A model generated the notes under the pieces. The model worked only from the letters and a program-made list of their open reading frames with translations. It was not told the DNA's origin and searched no databases. From Alphaproteobacteria bacterium (GTDB lineage Bacteria; Pseudomonadota; Alphaproteobacteria; UBA8366): a stretch of 64,000 nucleotides of DNA. The position numbers and the translations under genes are program-made. Within the stretch, counting starts at the first letter, position 1. Every line of letters starts with the position of its first letter. Positions 55,338 through 63,543 of this stretch are shown piece by piece. Location of the stretch: contig JAJFJD010000040.1 in NCBI GenBank assembly GCA_021774335.1, positions 248,001-312,000 of the forward strand. The letters are read 5' to 3'.

Positions 55338-56174
55338 CTAGCGCGGCGTATCGCCCTGGATGATGATTCGGTAGAGCAGCCGAAGTTCTTCAAAATCGTA
55401 GTCGGCGTTCGCCTTATGGATGCAACACCGATTGTCCCAGATGACCATGTCGCCGGCGCGCCAGCGATGGGTGTAGACGAATTCGGGTTGCGTCGCATGC
55501 GCTACGATCCGTTCGATCAATTCGGCGCAATGTTCCGGCGTCATGCCGCGGAACCGGCGTACGCGCAGCGGGTTCAGATAGATCGACTTGCGGCCGTTTT
55601 CCGGGTGCGTGCGGATCAGCGGGTGGACCACGCCGTCCGACGCATCGTCTTCGCCGGCGGCGATCCGTTCCGTCAGGTTCGGTGGCACGCGGCTCTCCGT
55701 ATAGGCATGCACCGCTTCCAGCGCATCCACTTCGGTGCGCAGCGGTGCGGGTAGGGCGTCATAGGCTGCGCCCATATGCGCCCATTCCGTGTCGCCCCCT
55801 TTCGTTGGCAGTGAAACGGCATAGAGCGCCGTCGCCTTGGGCGGTTCCGGTTGAAAGGAATGGTCCGTATGCCAGCTTACGCCGCGGACATTGATCTTGC
55901 CCTCTTTGGTCTTTTCCTGGTTCGAGATCGTCGCCACGTCGGGGCATTCCGGCAGATTGAATTGCTTTAAGTGCTGCCGCAGCGGTTCGCCGAACAGGCG
56001 GGTCGCGTTGAGGAAAGCCGGAGCATCGAGTTTCTGGTCCCGGATTGCGAGGACCGAGTGGTCGACGAAGGCTTGCCGCAGCGCGTCCGCCGCCTCCGGC
56101 GGAAAGGGTTGCGACAGATCGATTCCGCTGATCTCAGCGCCGATATGATCGGTTTGCTTTGAAATAGAGAACAT
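55338..56174 (-). CDS. TauD/TfdA family Fe(II)/2-oxoglutarate dioxygenase
   Basis: A 278-residue dioxygenase from the ATG at 56174 (MFSISKQTDHIGAEISGIDL). The longer frame upstream is low in conserved sequence. The iron triad is His102-X-Asp104 in VSWHTDHSF and His253 in NRCCIHKANADY; an arginine for 2-oxoglutarate follows in ELRLLYRIII. Family members hydroxylate taurine, 2,4-D and similar compounds. No sulfonate transport genes are nearby, so the substrate is open. Divergent from the GST at 56317. Confidence 0.9.
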   Translation of the reverse strand: MFSISKQTDHIGAEISGIDLSQPFPPEAADALRQAFVDHSVLAIRDQKLDAPAFLNATRLFGEPLRQHLKQFNLPECPDVATISNQEKTKEGKINVRGVSWHTDHSFQPEPPKATALYAVSLPTKGGDTEWAHMGAAYDALPAPLRTEVDALEAVHAYTESRVPPNLTERIAAGEDDASDGVVHPLIRTHPENGRKSIYLNPLRVRRFRGMTPEHCAELIERIVAHATQPEFVYTHRWRAGDMVIWDNRCCIHKANADYDFEELRLLYRIIIQGDTPR

Positions 56175-56316
56175 ATAGGTGGGGCTCCCAAGACCGGCAG
56201 GTTCTGTACACCGGCCTTTGCCCATAATAACGCCGTAGCCAATACGTGCGCCAATCGGCAAGGTCCGCCGGATGCGGTAGACTAGGCCGAGACACCAACC
56301 TTGGGAGCAACGACAC

Positions 56317-56934
56317 ATGATATTGGTAGGCCGCAATCTTTCGCCCTTCGTGCGGCGGAGCGCGATCGTTTTGAAGACATTGGGATTGGACTTTGAATCG
56401 AAAGGGCTTTCGACGGCGGATGACAACGATGAAATTCTGAAGATCAATCCGGTCGGACGTGTACCGTCGCTGATCCTGGATGATGGCGAGACCGTCGTCG
56501 ACAGTCAGGCGATCATCGATCATGCCCTCGAAGTAGGCGATCCCGACAACCAGCTTCTGGCACAATCGGGCGCCGAGCGCCGTGCCGTGCTGAGGGTTTC
56601 CGCCATCGCCCAGGGCGCAATGGAGAAGGCGGTGGCGTCCAGTTACGAGCGGAACCGCCGCCCCAAGGAGAAAGTGTACAAGGGCTGGGTCGAAAAGGTC
56701 GATGCCCAGAACGCGTCGGCGTTGGCGTCGCTTGAGGCGATGGTCAAGGCCGGCGGTGACTGGATCCATGGCGGTCACATGACGCTGGCCGATATCAACG
56801 CTGTCGTCGCGCATGATTTCGTCAGCATCGCCGAACCCTATCTCGTCAAGGACGACGCGTTTCCGGCATTGGCGGCGCTGTCGGCGCGATGCAATGAATT
56901 GCCGGCCTTCGCGGAGACGCGATGGAAGGGTTGA
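56317..56934 (+). CDS. Glutathione S-transferase family protein
   Basis: A 205-residue GST: MILVGRNLSPFVRRSAIVLK (SPF at the active site), the cis-proline block INPVGRVPSLILDDGETVVDSQAI, and the second-domain capping box GGHMTLADINAVVAHDF. Catalytic residue Ser9. It precedes the thioredoxin-like and selenoprotein genes by 146 bp, on the same strand, which gives the locus a thiol/selenol redox theme. Confidence 0.9.
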   Translation: MILVGRNLSPFVRRSAIVLKTLGLDFESKGLSTADDNDEILKINPVGRVPSLILDDGETVVDSQAIIDHALEVGDPDNQLLAQSGAERRAVLRVSAIAQGAMEKAVASSYERNRRPKEKVYKGWVEKVDAQNASALASLEAMVKAGGDWIHGGHMTLADINAVVAHDFVSIAEPYLVKDDAFPALAALSARCNELPAFAETRWKG

Positions 56935-57080
56935 TGCGGCCCCGCGCGATCGGCGCCAATTGCCGGGTTGGGTGCGCGGTGCTAGCCTGAAACCGATTTT
57001 CGCGACCTTCAAGATCGATGCCGCTGCGCCCCCGGCTCGGCACCGCGCCGATTCACCCTTTCACGGAGATGACCACAGAG

Positions 57081-58526
57081 ATGACCAAGGACGACACGGA
57101 TAACGGCATTATCGCGGTCGTGAAACGCGATTGCCCGACCTGTGAATTGGTGGAGCCGGTCTTGAAGCGGCTGGAAGAGGCGGGGACCTTGGTGCGCGTT
57201 TATTCGCAAGATGACCCCACATTTCCCGAAGGCATTGCGACCGTCCAGGACGACCGGTCGCTCGAGCAGTCCTTTCACCTCGATATCGAGTTCGTGCCGA
57301 CGCTGATCCGGATGGAAGACAACCGGCAGGCAGGCCGTGTGTTCGGCTGGAACCGGGAGGAATGGGAAAGTTTCACCGGTATTCAGGGCATCGGCGAAGG
57401 GCTGCCGGAAAACCAGCCCGGCTGCGGATCGAAATCCGTTGAGCCCGGCGTCCCGGAGCAACTGCAGGCGCGCTACGGCGAGGTGCCGTTCAAATCGCGC
57501 AAGATCGAATATTCCGATTGGGATGACGTTGTCGAGCAGGCATTCGACCGGGGCTGGACCGATGGCTTGCCGGTCGTGCCGCCGACCGATGCTCGCATCT
57601 TGCGCATGCTGACCGGCACCAATCGGGCGCCGGACGAGGTGGTCGGAATCATGCCGCCGGACATGAAAGAGTGCACGGTCGAGAAGATCGCCGTGAATGC
57701 GGTCATGGCGGGCGCGCGGCCGGAATACATGCCGGTAATCCTGGCGGTCGTCGAAGCCGCGCTGAAACCGATGTTCACGCTGCACGGTGTCCTGTGTACG
57801 CTCAATTTCTCCGGCCCGGTCATCGTCGTCAACGGACCGGTCACCAAATCGATCGGCATGAACTGGGGCGGCAACTGCCTGGGGCAGGGCAACCGTGCCA
57901 ACGCCACCATCGGTCGGACGCTGCAACTGCTTGTCCGGAATGTGGGCGGCGGCCGGCCCGGTGAGATCGACCGCGCCGTCTTCGGCAATCCCGGCAAATA
58001 CACCTATTGCTTCGCCGAGGACGAGACAGACCCGGATTGGGAACCGTTGCATGTATCGCGCGGTTGCACCGCCGGATCGAATGCCGTGACGTTGCATCAC
58101 GGTCATGGCGTGACGGGCTTTTCGGACTCCGCCGCCCGTTCTGCTGATGAACTGGCGCGGTCGCTGTCCCTTATGCTCGTGAACGAAATGCATCCCAAGA
58201 AGACGCAATGCGCCAATGTCATTGTCGCAATCTCGCCGGAGCACTACCGCATCTACAAGGATGACGGCTGGGGCCGGAAGGAGATCGAGGAGGCATTGCA
58301 TCATTACACGACGCGCCCCGGTAAGGACCTGATCAAGGGCGCTCAAGGTATCGGCGAGGGGATCGATCCGGATCTTGCGGAAGAGATGGTGCCCAAATTC
58401 TGGCGCGATCACGGTATACTGCTGATGCGCGCGGGCGGCCCCGGGGGCCTGCAAACCGCGATTATCGGCGGATGGAGCGGCGGCCGGAACCATGATGAGA
58501 TCCAGCCTGTCACGCATCAATTCTAG
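57081..58526 (+). CDS. Thioredoxin-like domain fused to a conserved domain; partner of the UGSC selenoprotein
   Basis: I take the ATG at 57081 (MTKDDTDNGIIAVVKRDCPT): GGAG lies 12 nt upstream, whereas for the ATG at 57069 it would be directly adjacent. 481 residues. The N-terminal 100 residues are thioredoxin/glutaredoxin-like with CPTC at Cys18 and Cys21 and a cis-proline-like VPTLIRM. A large domain of unknown function follows (about residues 120-475), with TDGLPVVPPTDARILRM, NWGGNCLGQGNRANATIGR, KYTYCFAEDE and HHGHGVTGF, and several conserved Cys/His. It lies 42 bp before the selenoprotein start. From memory this large family accompanies UGSC selenoproteins; a joint thiol-selenol redox role is inferred. 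Confidence 0.75.
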   Translation: MTKDDTDNGIIAVVKRDCPTCELVEPVLKRLEEAGTLVRVYSQDDPTFPEGIATVQDDRSLEQSFHLDIEFVPTLIRMEDNRQAGRVFGWNREEWESFTGIQGIGEGLPENQPGCGSKSVEPGVPEQLQARYGEVPFKSRKIEYSDWDDVVEQAFDRGWTDGLPVVPPTDARILRMLTGTNRAPDEVVGIMPPDMKECTVEKIAVNAVMAGARPEYMPVILAVVEAALKPMFTLHGVLCTLNFSGPVIVVNGPVTKSIGMNWGGNCLGQGNRANATIGRTLQLLVRNVGGGRPGEIDRAVFGNPGKYTYCFAEDETDPDWEPLHVSRGCTAGSNAVTLHHGHGVTGFSDSAARSADELARSLSLMLVNEMHPKKTQCANVIVAISPEHYRIYKDDGWGRKEIEEALHHYTTRPGKDLIKGAQGIGEGIDPDLAEEMVPKFWRDHGILLMRAGGPGGLQTAIIGGWSGGRNHDEIQPVTHQF

Positions 58527-58552
58527 GAACGGTATCCGACCTAACACCGAAA

Positions 58553-58558
58553 AGGAGG
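58553..58558 (+). promoter_or_regulatory. Ribosome-binding site deciding the selenoprotein start
   Basis: A perfect AGGAGG. The ATG at 58560 is only 1 nt away and therefore unlikely; the ATG at 58569 is 10 nt away and preferred. Confidence 0.6.
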
Positions 58559-58568
58559 AATGTCCGAC

Positions 58569-59087
58569 ATGAAATTCGTTCGAGACCCGACCAGCGAAGC
58601 GTCCGCGACCAAGCGGCCGCCCAAGGCATTGCCCGACGACATTACGGGCAAGACGATCGCGTTGCTGGATATCTCCAAGGAGCGCAGCGACGAATTCCTC
58701 GATCATCTCGAGGTCAAATTCTCGGAAGCCGGTTTCCCGGTGAAACGCTACCGCAAGCCGAGCAATTCCAAGAATGCAACGCCTGAATTGATCCAGGCGA
58801 TTGTCCAGGAAGCGGATATCGTCGTCGAAAGCCTCGCCGATTGAGGCTCGTGCACGTCGTGCAGTCTGCATGACATGAATGCACTCGACAATTTGGGCGT
58901 TCCCGGATTGATGGTCGCGACGACGGAGTTCAAGGTCGCGGCGACGTCGCAGTCGAAGTCTCTCGGTTTCGAGCCGCATATCGTATGGGTCGAACATCCG
59001 ATCCAGAACCGGACAGCGGACGAATTGCGCGATATCGCCTATGACGCCTTCACGCCGATCATGGAGACGCTGCAAAACGGCGCCTGA
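58569..59087 (+). CDS. UGSC-family selenoprotein with in-frame TGA (Sec) codon
   Basis: One 172-residue protein (from the ATG at 58569) that is split by a TGA at 58842-58844. Reading through gives VVESLAD-Sec-GSCTSCSLHD and continues without break to the stop at 59085-59087. Sec is residue 92, followed by Cys95 and Cys98. The sequence on both sides of the TGA fits the UGSC family: the N-terminal GKTIALLDISKERSDEFLD and the C-terminal VPGLMVATTEFKVAATSQSK, HPIQNRTADEL. The motif Sec-Gly-Ser-Cys suggests a redox selenol with a resolving cysteine. A hairpin 22 nt after the TGA has SECIS features. The selABCD machinery must lie elsewhere on the chromosome. The substrate is unknown. Confidence 0.87.
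58842..58844 (+). other. Selenocysteine (TGA) codon
   Basis: An in-frame TGA between ...SLAD and GSCTSC... of the UGSC selenoprotein. It should be read as Sec, not stop. Confidence 0.87.
58867..58883 (+). promoter_or_regulatory. Candidate bacterial SECIS stem-loop
   Basis: TGCAT (58867-58871), loop GACATGA (58872-58878), ATGCA (58879-58883). The apical loop is 7 nt, begins with G and starts 27 nt after the TGA. These values lie in the ranges described for bacterial SECIS elements (short stem, 3-14 nt loop with G near the start, 16-37 nt from TGA). The stem is short; a folding programme is needed to confirm it. Confidence 0.5.
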
Positions 59088-59247
59088 CCGTCGATGCACG
59101 GTAGATGATCCGATTTAATTAGCGGGGCAATTAGCGGGCTATCGCTCGCCGATTGGGCTAGTATTGCCCGTGTTGTTTTCGACGGGGTGTGACTGGCCGA
59201 GGCAATTCGGCCGGATCGGTTCAATCTGATCGAGGGAAGGTCGCGAC

Positions 59248-60225
59248 ATGGCGTTTTTGTTCGACGAATTGGCGATTTTCGTCATCGTCTTTCTATTCCT
59301 AGCGGTTCTCATCATCTTCATGGGCGTGAAGACGGTGCCGCAGGGTGAGGAATTCACGGTCGAGCGCTTCGGCCGTTACACCAAAACGCTGGTCCCCGGA
59401 TTGAATCTGATCCTACCGTTTGTCGACCGGGTCCGGGCCCGAATGAACATGCGCGAACAGGTGCTCGACGTCCAAAGCCAGGAGGTCATCACCAAAGACA
59501 ACGCCATGGTGACGGCGGACGGCGTCGTTTTCTTTCAGATCATCGATGCGGCCAAGGCGGCCTATGAGGTGAATGACCTGGAGCGCGCCATCCTGAACCT
59601 GACGATGACCAATATTCGGACGGTGATGGGCTCGATGGACCTCGACATGGTTCTGTCCGAGCGCGACTCAATCAACGCGGACCTCTTGAGGGTCGTTGAC
59701 GAGGCGACCAACCCGTGGGGCGTCAAGGTAACGCGTATCGAGATCAAGGATATCGCGCCGCCGCTCGACCTGGTGGAAGCGATGGCCCGTCAGATGAAGG
59801 CCGAACGCGAGAAGCGCGCGAATATTCTGGATGCCGAAGGCGAACGGCAGGCTGATATTCTGCGCGCGGAAGGCCGCAAGCAGTCGGCAATCCTGGAAGC
59901 CGAAGGGCGGAAAGAAGCCGCGTTCCGCGACGCCGAGGCCCGAGAGCGCGAGGCCGAGGCGGAAGGCAAGGCGACGGCCATGGTCTCCGAAGCGATCTCG
60001 AAGGGCAATGTGCAGGCGCTGAACTATTTCGTCGCCCAGAAATATGTCCAGGCACTTGGGCAGTTCGCGGATTCGCCGAACCAGAAGACCTTCTTCCTGC
60101 CAATGGAAGCGACCGGGATACTCGGCGCAATCGGCGGCATTACGGAAATTGCCAAGGAAGCCTTCAAGAAGCCGGACGGCGAGCCCGACAACGCCGATGC
60201 CCGCGGGTCGTGGGATCGGACGTAG
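59248..60225 (+). CDS. SPFH/Band 7 (stomatin/QmcA-like) membrane protein
   Basis: A 325-residue protein with an N-terminal membrane anchor (about residues 5-27: [20 protein letters not shown]), a prohibitin-homology domain ([59 protein letters not shown]), then a long charged coiled coil ([20 protein letters not shown], repeated A/E/R heptads) and a short C-terminus. It forms large oligomers that organise membrane microdomains and often control FtsH-type proteolysis. It is paired with an NfeD gene 4 bp downstream, the classic stomatin operon partner. Confidence 0.93.
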   Translation: MAFLFDELAIFVIVFLFLAVLIIFMGVKTVPQGEEFTVERFGRYTKTLVPGLNLILPFVDRVRARMNMREQVLDVQSQEVITKDNAMVTADGVVFFQIIDAAKAAYEVNDLERAILNLTMTNIRTVMGSMDLDMVLSERDSINADLLRVVDEATNPWGVKVTRIEIKDIAPPLDLVEAMARQMKAEREKRANILDAEGERQADILRAEGRKQSAILEAEGRKEAAFRDAEAREREAEAEGKATAMVSEAISKGNVQALNYFVAQKYVQALGQFADSPNQKTFFLPMEATGILGAIGGITEIAKEAFKKPDGEPDNADARGSWDRT

Positions 60226-60229
60226 CGCA

Positions 60230-60709
60230 ATGGATGCAGTCTTTCAGTTTTCCGACGATATCCGTTTTTGGCATTGGTGGATTTTCGGCATTCTGCTGGT
60301 CGGTCTCGAGATCGTTGTGCCCGGCTCGTTTTTCCTGTGGATGGGCGTCGCAGCCGGGGTTGTCGGGCTGATACTGCTGGTTGCGCCGGATTTTGCTTGG
60401 CAGGGTCAAATTCTGACCTTTGCCGTCTGTTCGATGGTTGCCGTGGTGGGCTGGCGTTTGTGGCTGCGCAAGCACCCTATCCAAACTCAGGACGCCACTC
60501 TTAACATTCGCGGCGCACGATACAGCGGTCGCGTGTTGACCTTGAGCGAGCCGCTGGTCAATGGCATCGGCAAGGTCAGGTTGGACGATAGCTTGTGGCG
60601 CGTGTCGACCGGTGACGCCACGGCTTTACCCGAAGGTGCGCGTGTCCGGGTCATCGGTGTGGATGGGGCGACATTGATCGTCGAAGACCTGCAGGAAGAG
60701 ACGGCATAG
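60230..60709 (+). CDS. NfeD family protein (stomatin operon partner)
   Basis: A 159-residue protein from the ATG at 60230 (MDAVFQFSDDIRFWHWWIFG), 4 bp after the SPFH stop. Two to three membrane helices (about 16-75) are followed by an OB-fold beta-barrel (RGARYSGRVLTLSEPLVNGIG ... VIGVDGATLIVEDLQEE) of the short NfeD1b type, without the protease domain. NfeD proteins bind SPFH partners and probably tune their membrane complex. A longer in-frame start inside the SPFH gene is Arg/Ser-rich and rejected. Confidence 0.92.
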   Translation: MDAVFQFSDDIRFWHWWIFGILLVGLEIVVPGSFFLWMGVAAGVVGLILLVAPDFAWQGQILTFAVCSMVAVVGWRLWLRKHPIQTQDATLNIRGARYSGRVLTLSEPLVNGIGKVRLDDSLWRVSTGDATALPEGARVRVIGVDGATLIVEDLQEETA

Positions 60710-60745
60710 CCGTCAATCCACTGACAACGACGAATTATTGAGGGG

Positions 60746-61564
60746 TTAGGCTGACTCGGGGCCGGCCGCTGGTGCGATTGCGCGGCGATAGAGATGCCAG
60801 GAGGCGTGCCCGAGAACCGGCAGGATCACGAGCAGTCCAACCAGGCCGGAGAGCAGGGACAAGGCGATCAGGCCGGCGATCGTGATGCACCACAGGATCA
60901 TCGGGACCTTGTTCTGCAGGACGACTTTCACGCTGGTGATCATCGCGGTGACGAAATCGACTTCGCGATCGAACAGCATCGGATAGGACGTCACCGAGAA
61001 GGAAAATACGGAAAAGGCGATCACTGCGCCCACGCTGTTGCCGATCAGCAGGAACAGCAGGCCCATCGGCGTGGTGAAGATGACCTTCAGCAGTTCCGGG
61101 GCGCTGAGCGACGACAGCCCAAGGAAGCCGAAGAACAGTAGCGCGGCAATATCCATCCAGATGAAAAGCGAAAAGCCTGCGACCAACGCCATCCAGCCCA
61201 AGTCGCTGCTCGCCGCACCCCGAACCGATCCAAAAATTTGGCCCCACGACAGTGGCTCGTTCCGTTCGAGGCATCGGCTGATGGCGTAAAAGGCGGCTGC
61301 GATAAACGGCGCAATCAACGCGAAGCCTGCCGCCAGCGGATAGACTAGATAGGGTAAGTCGAACTGCACGAGGAGCAGGATGAGAATCCACCCGCCCGCC
61401 GTATAGACCCCGCTGACCGCAAGGGCATAAAGCGGGGCGGCCCGAAAATCACGCAGGCCCGCCGCCAGGATTTCAAGGATGTCACTCTTTGTGAGGGGGA
61501 GGATGACCGGTGCGGCAGGAATGTTCTCGCCGGCGGTTTGACCGGCCTTTGCAGGCTCATTCAT
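60746..61564 (-). CDS. DUF2189 domain integral membrane protein
   Basis: A 272-residue protein from the ATG at 61564 (MNEPAKAGQTAGENIPAAPV). It contains about six membrane helices (GGWILILLLVQFDLPYLVYP, FALIAPFIAAAFYAISRCLE, GWMALVAGFSLFIWMDIAAL, and further ones to the C-terminus). The YPLAAGFALIAPFIA and SYPMLFDREVDFVTAMITS blocks are typical of DUF2189, a family common in alphaproteobacteria. Function unknown. Convergent with nfeD. Confidence 0.88.
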   Translation of the reverse strand: MNEPAKAGQTAGENIPAAPVILPLTKSDILEILAAGLRDFRAAPLYALAVSGVYTAGGWILILLLVQFDLPYLVYPLAAGFALIAPFIAAAFYAISRCLERNEPLSWGQIFGSVRGAASSDLGWMALVAGFSLFIWMDIAALLFFGFLGLSSLSAPELLKVIFTTPMGLLFLLIGNSVGAVIAFSVFSFSVTSYPMLFDREVDFVTAMITSVKVVLQNKVPMILWCITIAGLIALSLLSGLVGLLVILPVLGHASWHLYRRAIAPAAGPESA

Positions 61565-61772
61565 GTTTCCCTCCCAGTCGTAGACACGCACCAATGTATC
61601 GGTTTAAGGACCGACTTATCAGAAGCCCGGTTCCGTCCACGCGAAATCGGGCCAGATGTCAGGTTAACGGGAAGCTGGCAAGTCGCGCTGATCTAGATCA
61701 GTTTGCGCAAAATTTTCGAATCAAATTCGGAAACGCCGGAAGTGACCTCGAACAAGAGACAAATTCCGCGCA

Positions 61773-62567
61773 TTACGCCAACGTGATCGAAACCGATCCC
61801 AGGCCGGGAATTTGGTGATCGACCCGGTCGCCTTTCGCCATCCAGTGTGTCGGGATTACCGACCCTAGCGTGACGAAATCATTCGCTTTTAGGTGACGGC
61901 TTTGTTCGGATAGCCGGTTGGCGAGCCACGCTAGCGCTTCCAGCGGGTGCCCCATGATCAGCGATCCTTTCCCGCATCCAAGCGCATCACCGTTCAGGGT
62001 GACGGTCGCTTCCGCTTCGGCAAGATCGAGATCCTGCCAATTCTCGACGGGGTCGCCGAGAACAACGGCGGCGTTGAAGAAGTTGTCGGCGACCATGGTG
62101 GGCGTGTCGAGGTCGCGGTAGTCACGGTATCGGGCATCCACCAACTCGATCGAGATCATCACGGCGCCGACCGCGTCGCGTACGCTGTCACGGGTATAGG
62201 GTGCCCCGCCGGCGGGCAAATCCGCTGTCAGGGAGACCGCGATCTCGGTCTCGACGCCGGGTTCCACGAAATCGGCATGGGTCAGCGCTGCGTGATGCTG
62301 ATGGACCGTCGGCGCCAATACCCTGCCGAAGGCCGGTTCGTGGATGTTCATGTATTCCTGCATGACCGGTGTGGTGCAGCCGATCTTGTAGCCGACAGGA
62401 TTGCCCAAACCCTTTGTTGCGAGAAGGTCGTTGCAGCGTTCCTGCACGATATAGGCGTCGGGCAAGTCCGTTGGACGAATTTCTTCGTCCAACGTGTCCA
62501 GCCGTGTTCGGTTCAGCCGGTTGTCGGCGATGATCGCCGCCGCCCGGTCGATGGCATCTGGGGTCAT
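61773..62567 (-). CDS. 2-keto-4-pentenoate hydratase-like protein
   Basis: A 264-residue fumarylacetoacetate hydrolase-superfamily member starting at the ATG 62567 (MTPDAIDRAAAIIADNRLNR). Motifs: NPVGYKIGCTTPVMQEYM, EPAFGRVLAPTVHQHH, FVEPGVETEIAVSLTADLP (Glu-X-Glu metal site), SIELVDARYRDY and GHPLEALAWLANRLSEQSR. Substrate unknown; it pairs with the SDR 17 bp upstream on the same strand. It is the second hydratase of this family in the window (see 22214). Confidence 0.88.
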   Translation of the reverse strand: MTPDAIDRAAAIIADNRLNRTRLDTLDEEIRPTDLPDAYIVQERCNDLLATKGLGNPVGYKIGCTTPVMQEYMNIHEPAFGRVLAPTVHQHHAALTHADFVEPGVETEIAVSLTADLPAGGAPYTRDSVRDAVGAVMISIELVDARYRDYRDLDTPTMVADNFFNAAVVLGDPVENWQDLDLAEAEATVTLNGDALGCGKGSLIMGHPLEALAWLANRLSEQSRHLKANDFVTLGSVIPTHWMAKGDRVDHQIPGLGSVSITLA

Positions 62568-62584
62568 GATATCCTCGCGTTCGA

Positions 62585-63331
62585 CTAGAACTGATTTATC
62601 ACGCCACCGTTGATCTGCAGCATCTGACCGTTGATGAAGCCCCCCTGATCCGAAACCAGCAGGTCGACCAACGCGCCGATGTCGTCGGCATTGCCGAGCC
62701 GGCCGACGGGGTTGGCTTCGAGCAGCTTCTGGAAGCGCGGCTCGGAGATGTCCCGGTCTTCGTCTGGGAAGGTGCCCGGCGAAATGATGTTGCAGGTCAC
62801 GCCTTGGCGGCCGAATTCCTTGGACAGGGATTTCGTCAAACCCCAAAGCGCGTGTTTCGATACGCTGACCGCCGACTTCCCCGCGTAGCCCTGCTGCGCA
62901 TTCATGCCGGTGAATGAGATGATGCGGCCCCAGCCTTTCTCCAGCATGCCCGGAACGCAGGCGCGGGCGAGATGGAAGGCGGAGTAGAAGTTGATGTTCA
63001 TGATCCGGTTCCACTCTTCCTCGGTCGTCTTGAGGAAGTCGCCGTTCGGCCGCACTGCCGCATTTGCGACCAGCACGTCGACGCTGCCGAATTTATCGAT
63101 GGCGGATTTGGCCATCGCCTGGACCTTGTCGCGGTCGCCGACGTTGCACATCTCGATCATCGCTTCGGCGCCGAGATCGCTAATCTTCGCCGTCACCTCT
63201 TCGCAGGCTGCCCGGTCGCTCGAGCCGTTCAGGACGATGTTGTACCCGGCTTTTGCGAGATGGAGGGCAATGCCCCGGCCGATATTCTTGCCCGATCCGG
63301 TGATCAGCGCGGTTCGTTTTTCTTGAGCCAT
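62585..63331 (-). CDS. SDR family oxidoreductase with atypical active site
   Basis: A 248-residue SDR from the ATG at 63331 (MAQEKRTALITGSGKNIGRG). The NAD(P) loop TGSGKNIGRG, LVANAAV (NAAx), and PGTFPDEDRDI fit classical SDRs. In the YxxxK catalytic motif Lys159 is present (SAVSVSK) but the Tyr position (residue 155) is Val. The catalytic Ser position (about residue 142, RIISFTGMNA) is also not Ser. This is either a non-canonical enzyme or a redox-inactive homologue. It forms a pair with the hydratase gene, 17 bp apart, and is divergent from the oxoprolinase gene at 63544. Confidence 0.85.
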   Translation of the reverse strand: MAQEKRTALITGSGKNIGRGIALHLAKAGYNIVLNGSSDRAACEEVTAKISDLGAEAMIEMCNVGDRDKVQAMAKSAIDKFGSVDVLVANAAVRPNGDFLKTTEEEWNRIMNINFYSAFHLARACVPGMLEKGWGRIISFTGMNAQQGYAGKSAVSVSKHALWGLTKSLSKEFGRQGVTCNIISPGTFPDEDRDISEPRFQKLLEANPVGRLGNADDIGALVDLLVSDQGGFINGQMLQINGGVINQF

Positions 63332-63543
63332 GTTTGTGTCCTTTGTGGAGTGCGGTTTCTTGACGGACGGTGCCGATCCGCCTGCGGTACCATCGGGGCG
63401 GGTCGTTGCCAACGGCAATGTCATTTTAGCAGAACCGATTGGCCGGGCGGAAATGACGTCGGTGTAGCGTGGTGGTTTGCCGGGCTTCGGAGCCAGCCCC
63501 TATACTCTGCGTAGGTTCCTTTCCCGATTCGCGAGACCCAATC

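Noticed and set aside
58875-59087. A separate 70-residue gene after the TGA
   Set aside because: It starts inside the conserved block LHDMNALDN, has no ribosome-binding site, and its sequence is the C-terminal half of the UGSC selenoprotein.
57009-59099. A 696-residue frame on the minus strand
   Set aside because: It is antisense to the thioredoxin-like and selenoprotein genes, very rich in Arg/His, and matches no family pattern; a GC-rich shadow.
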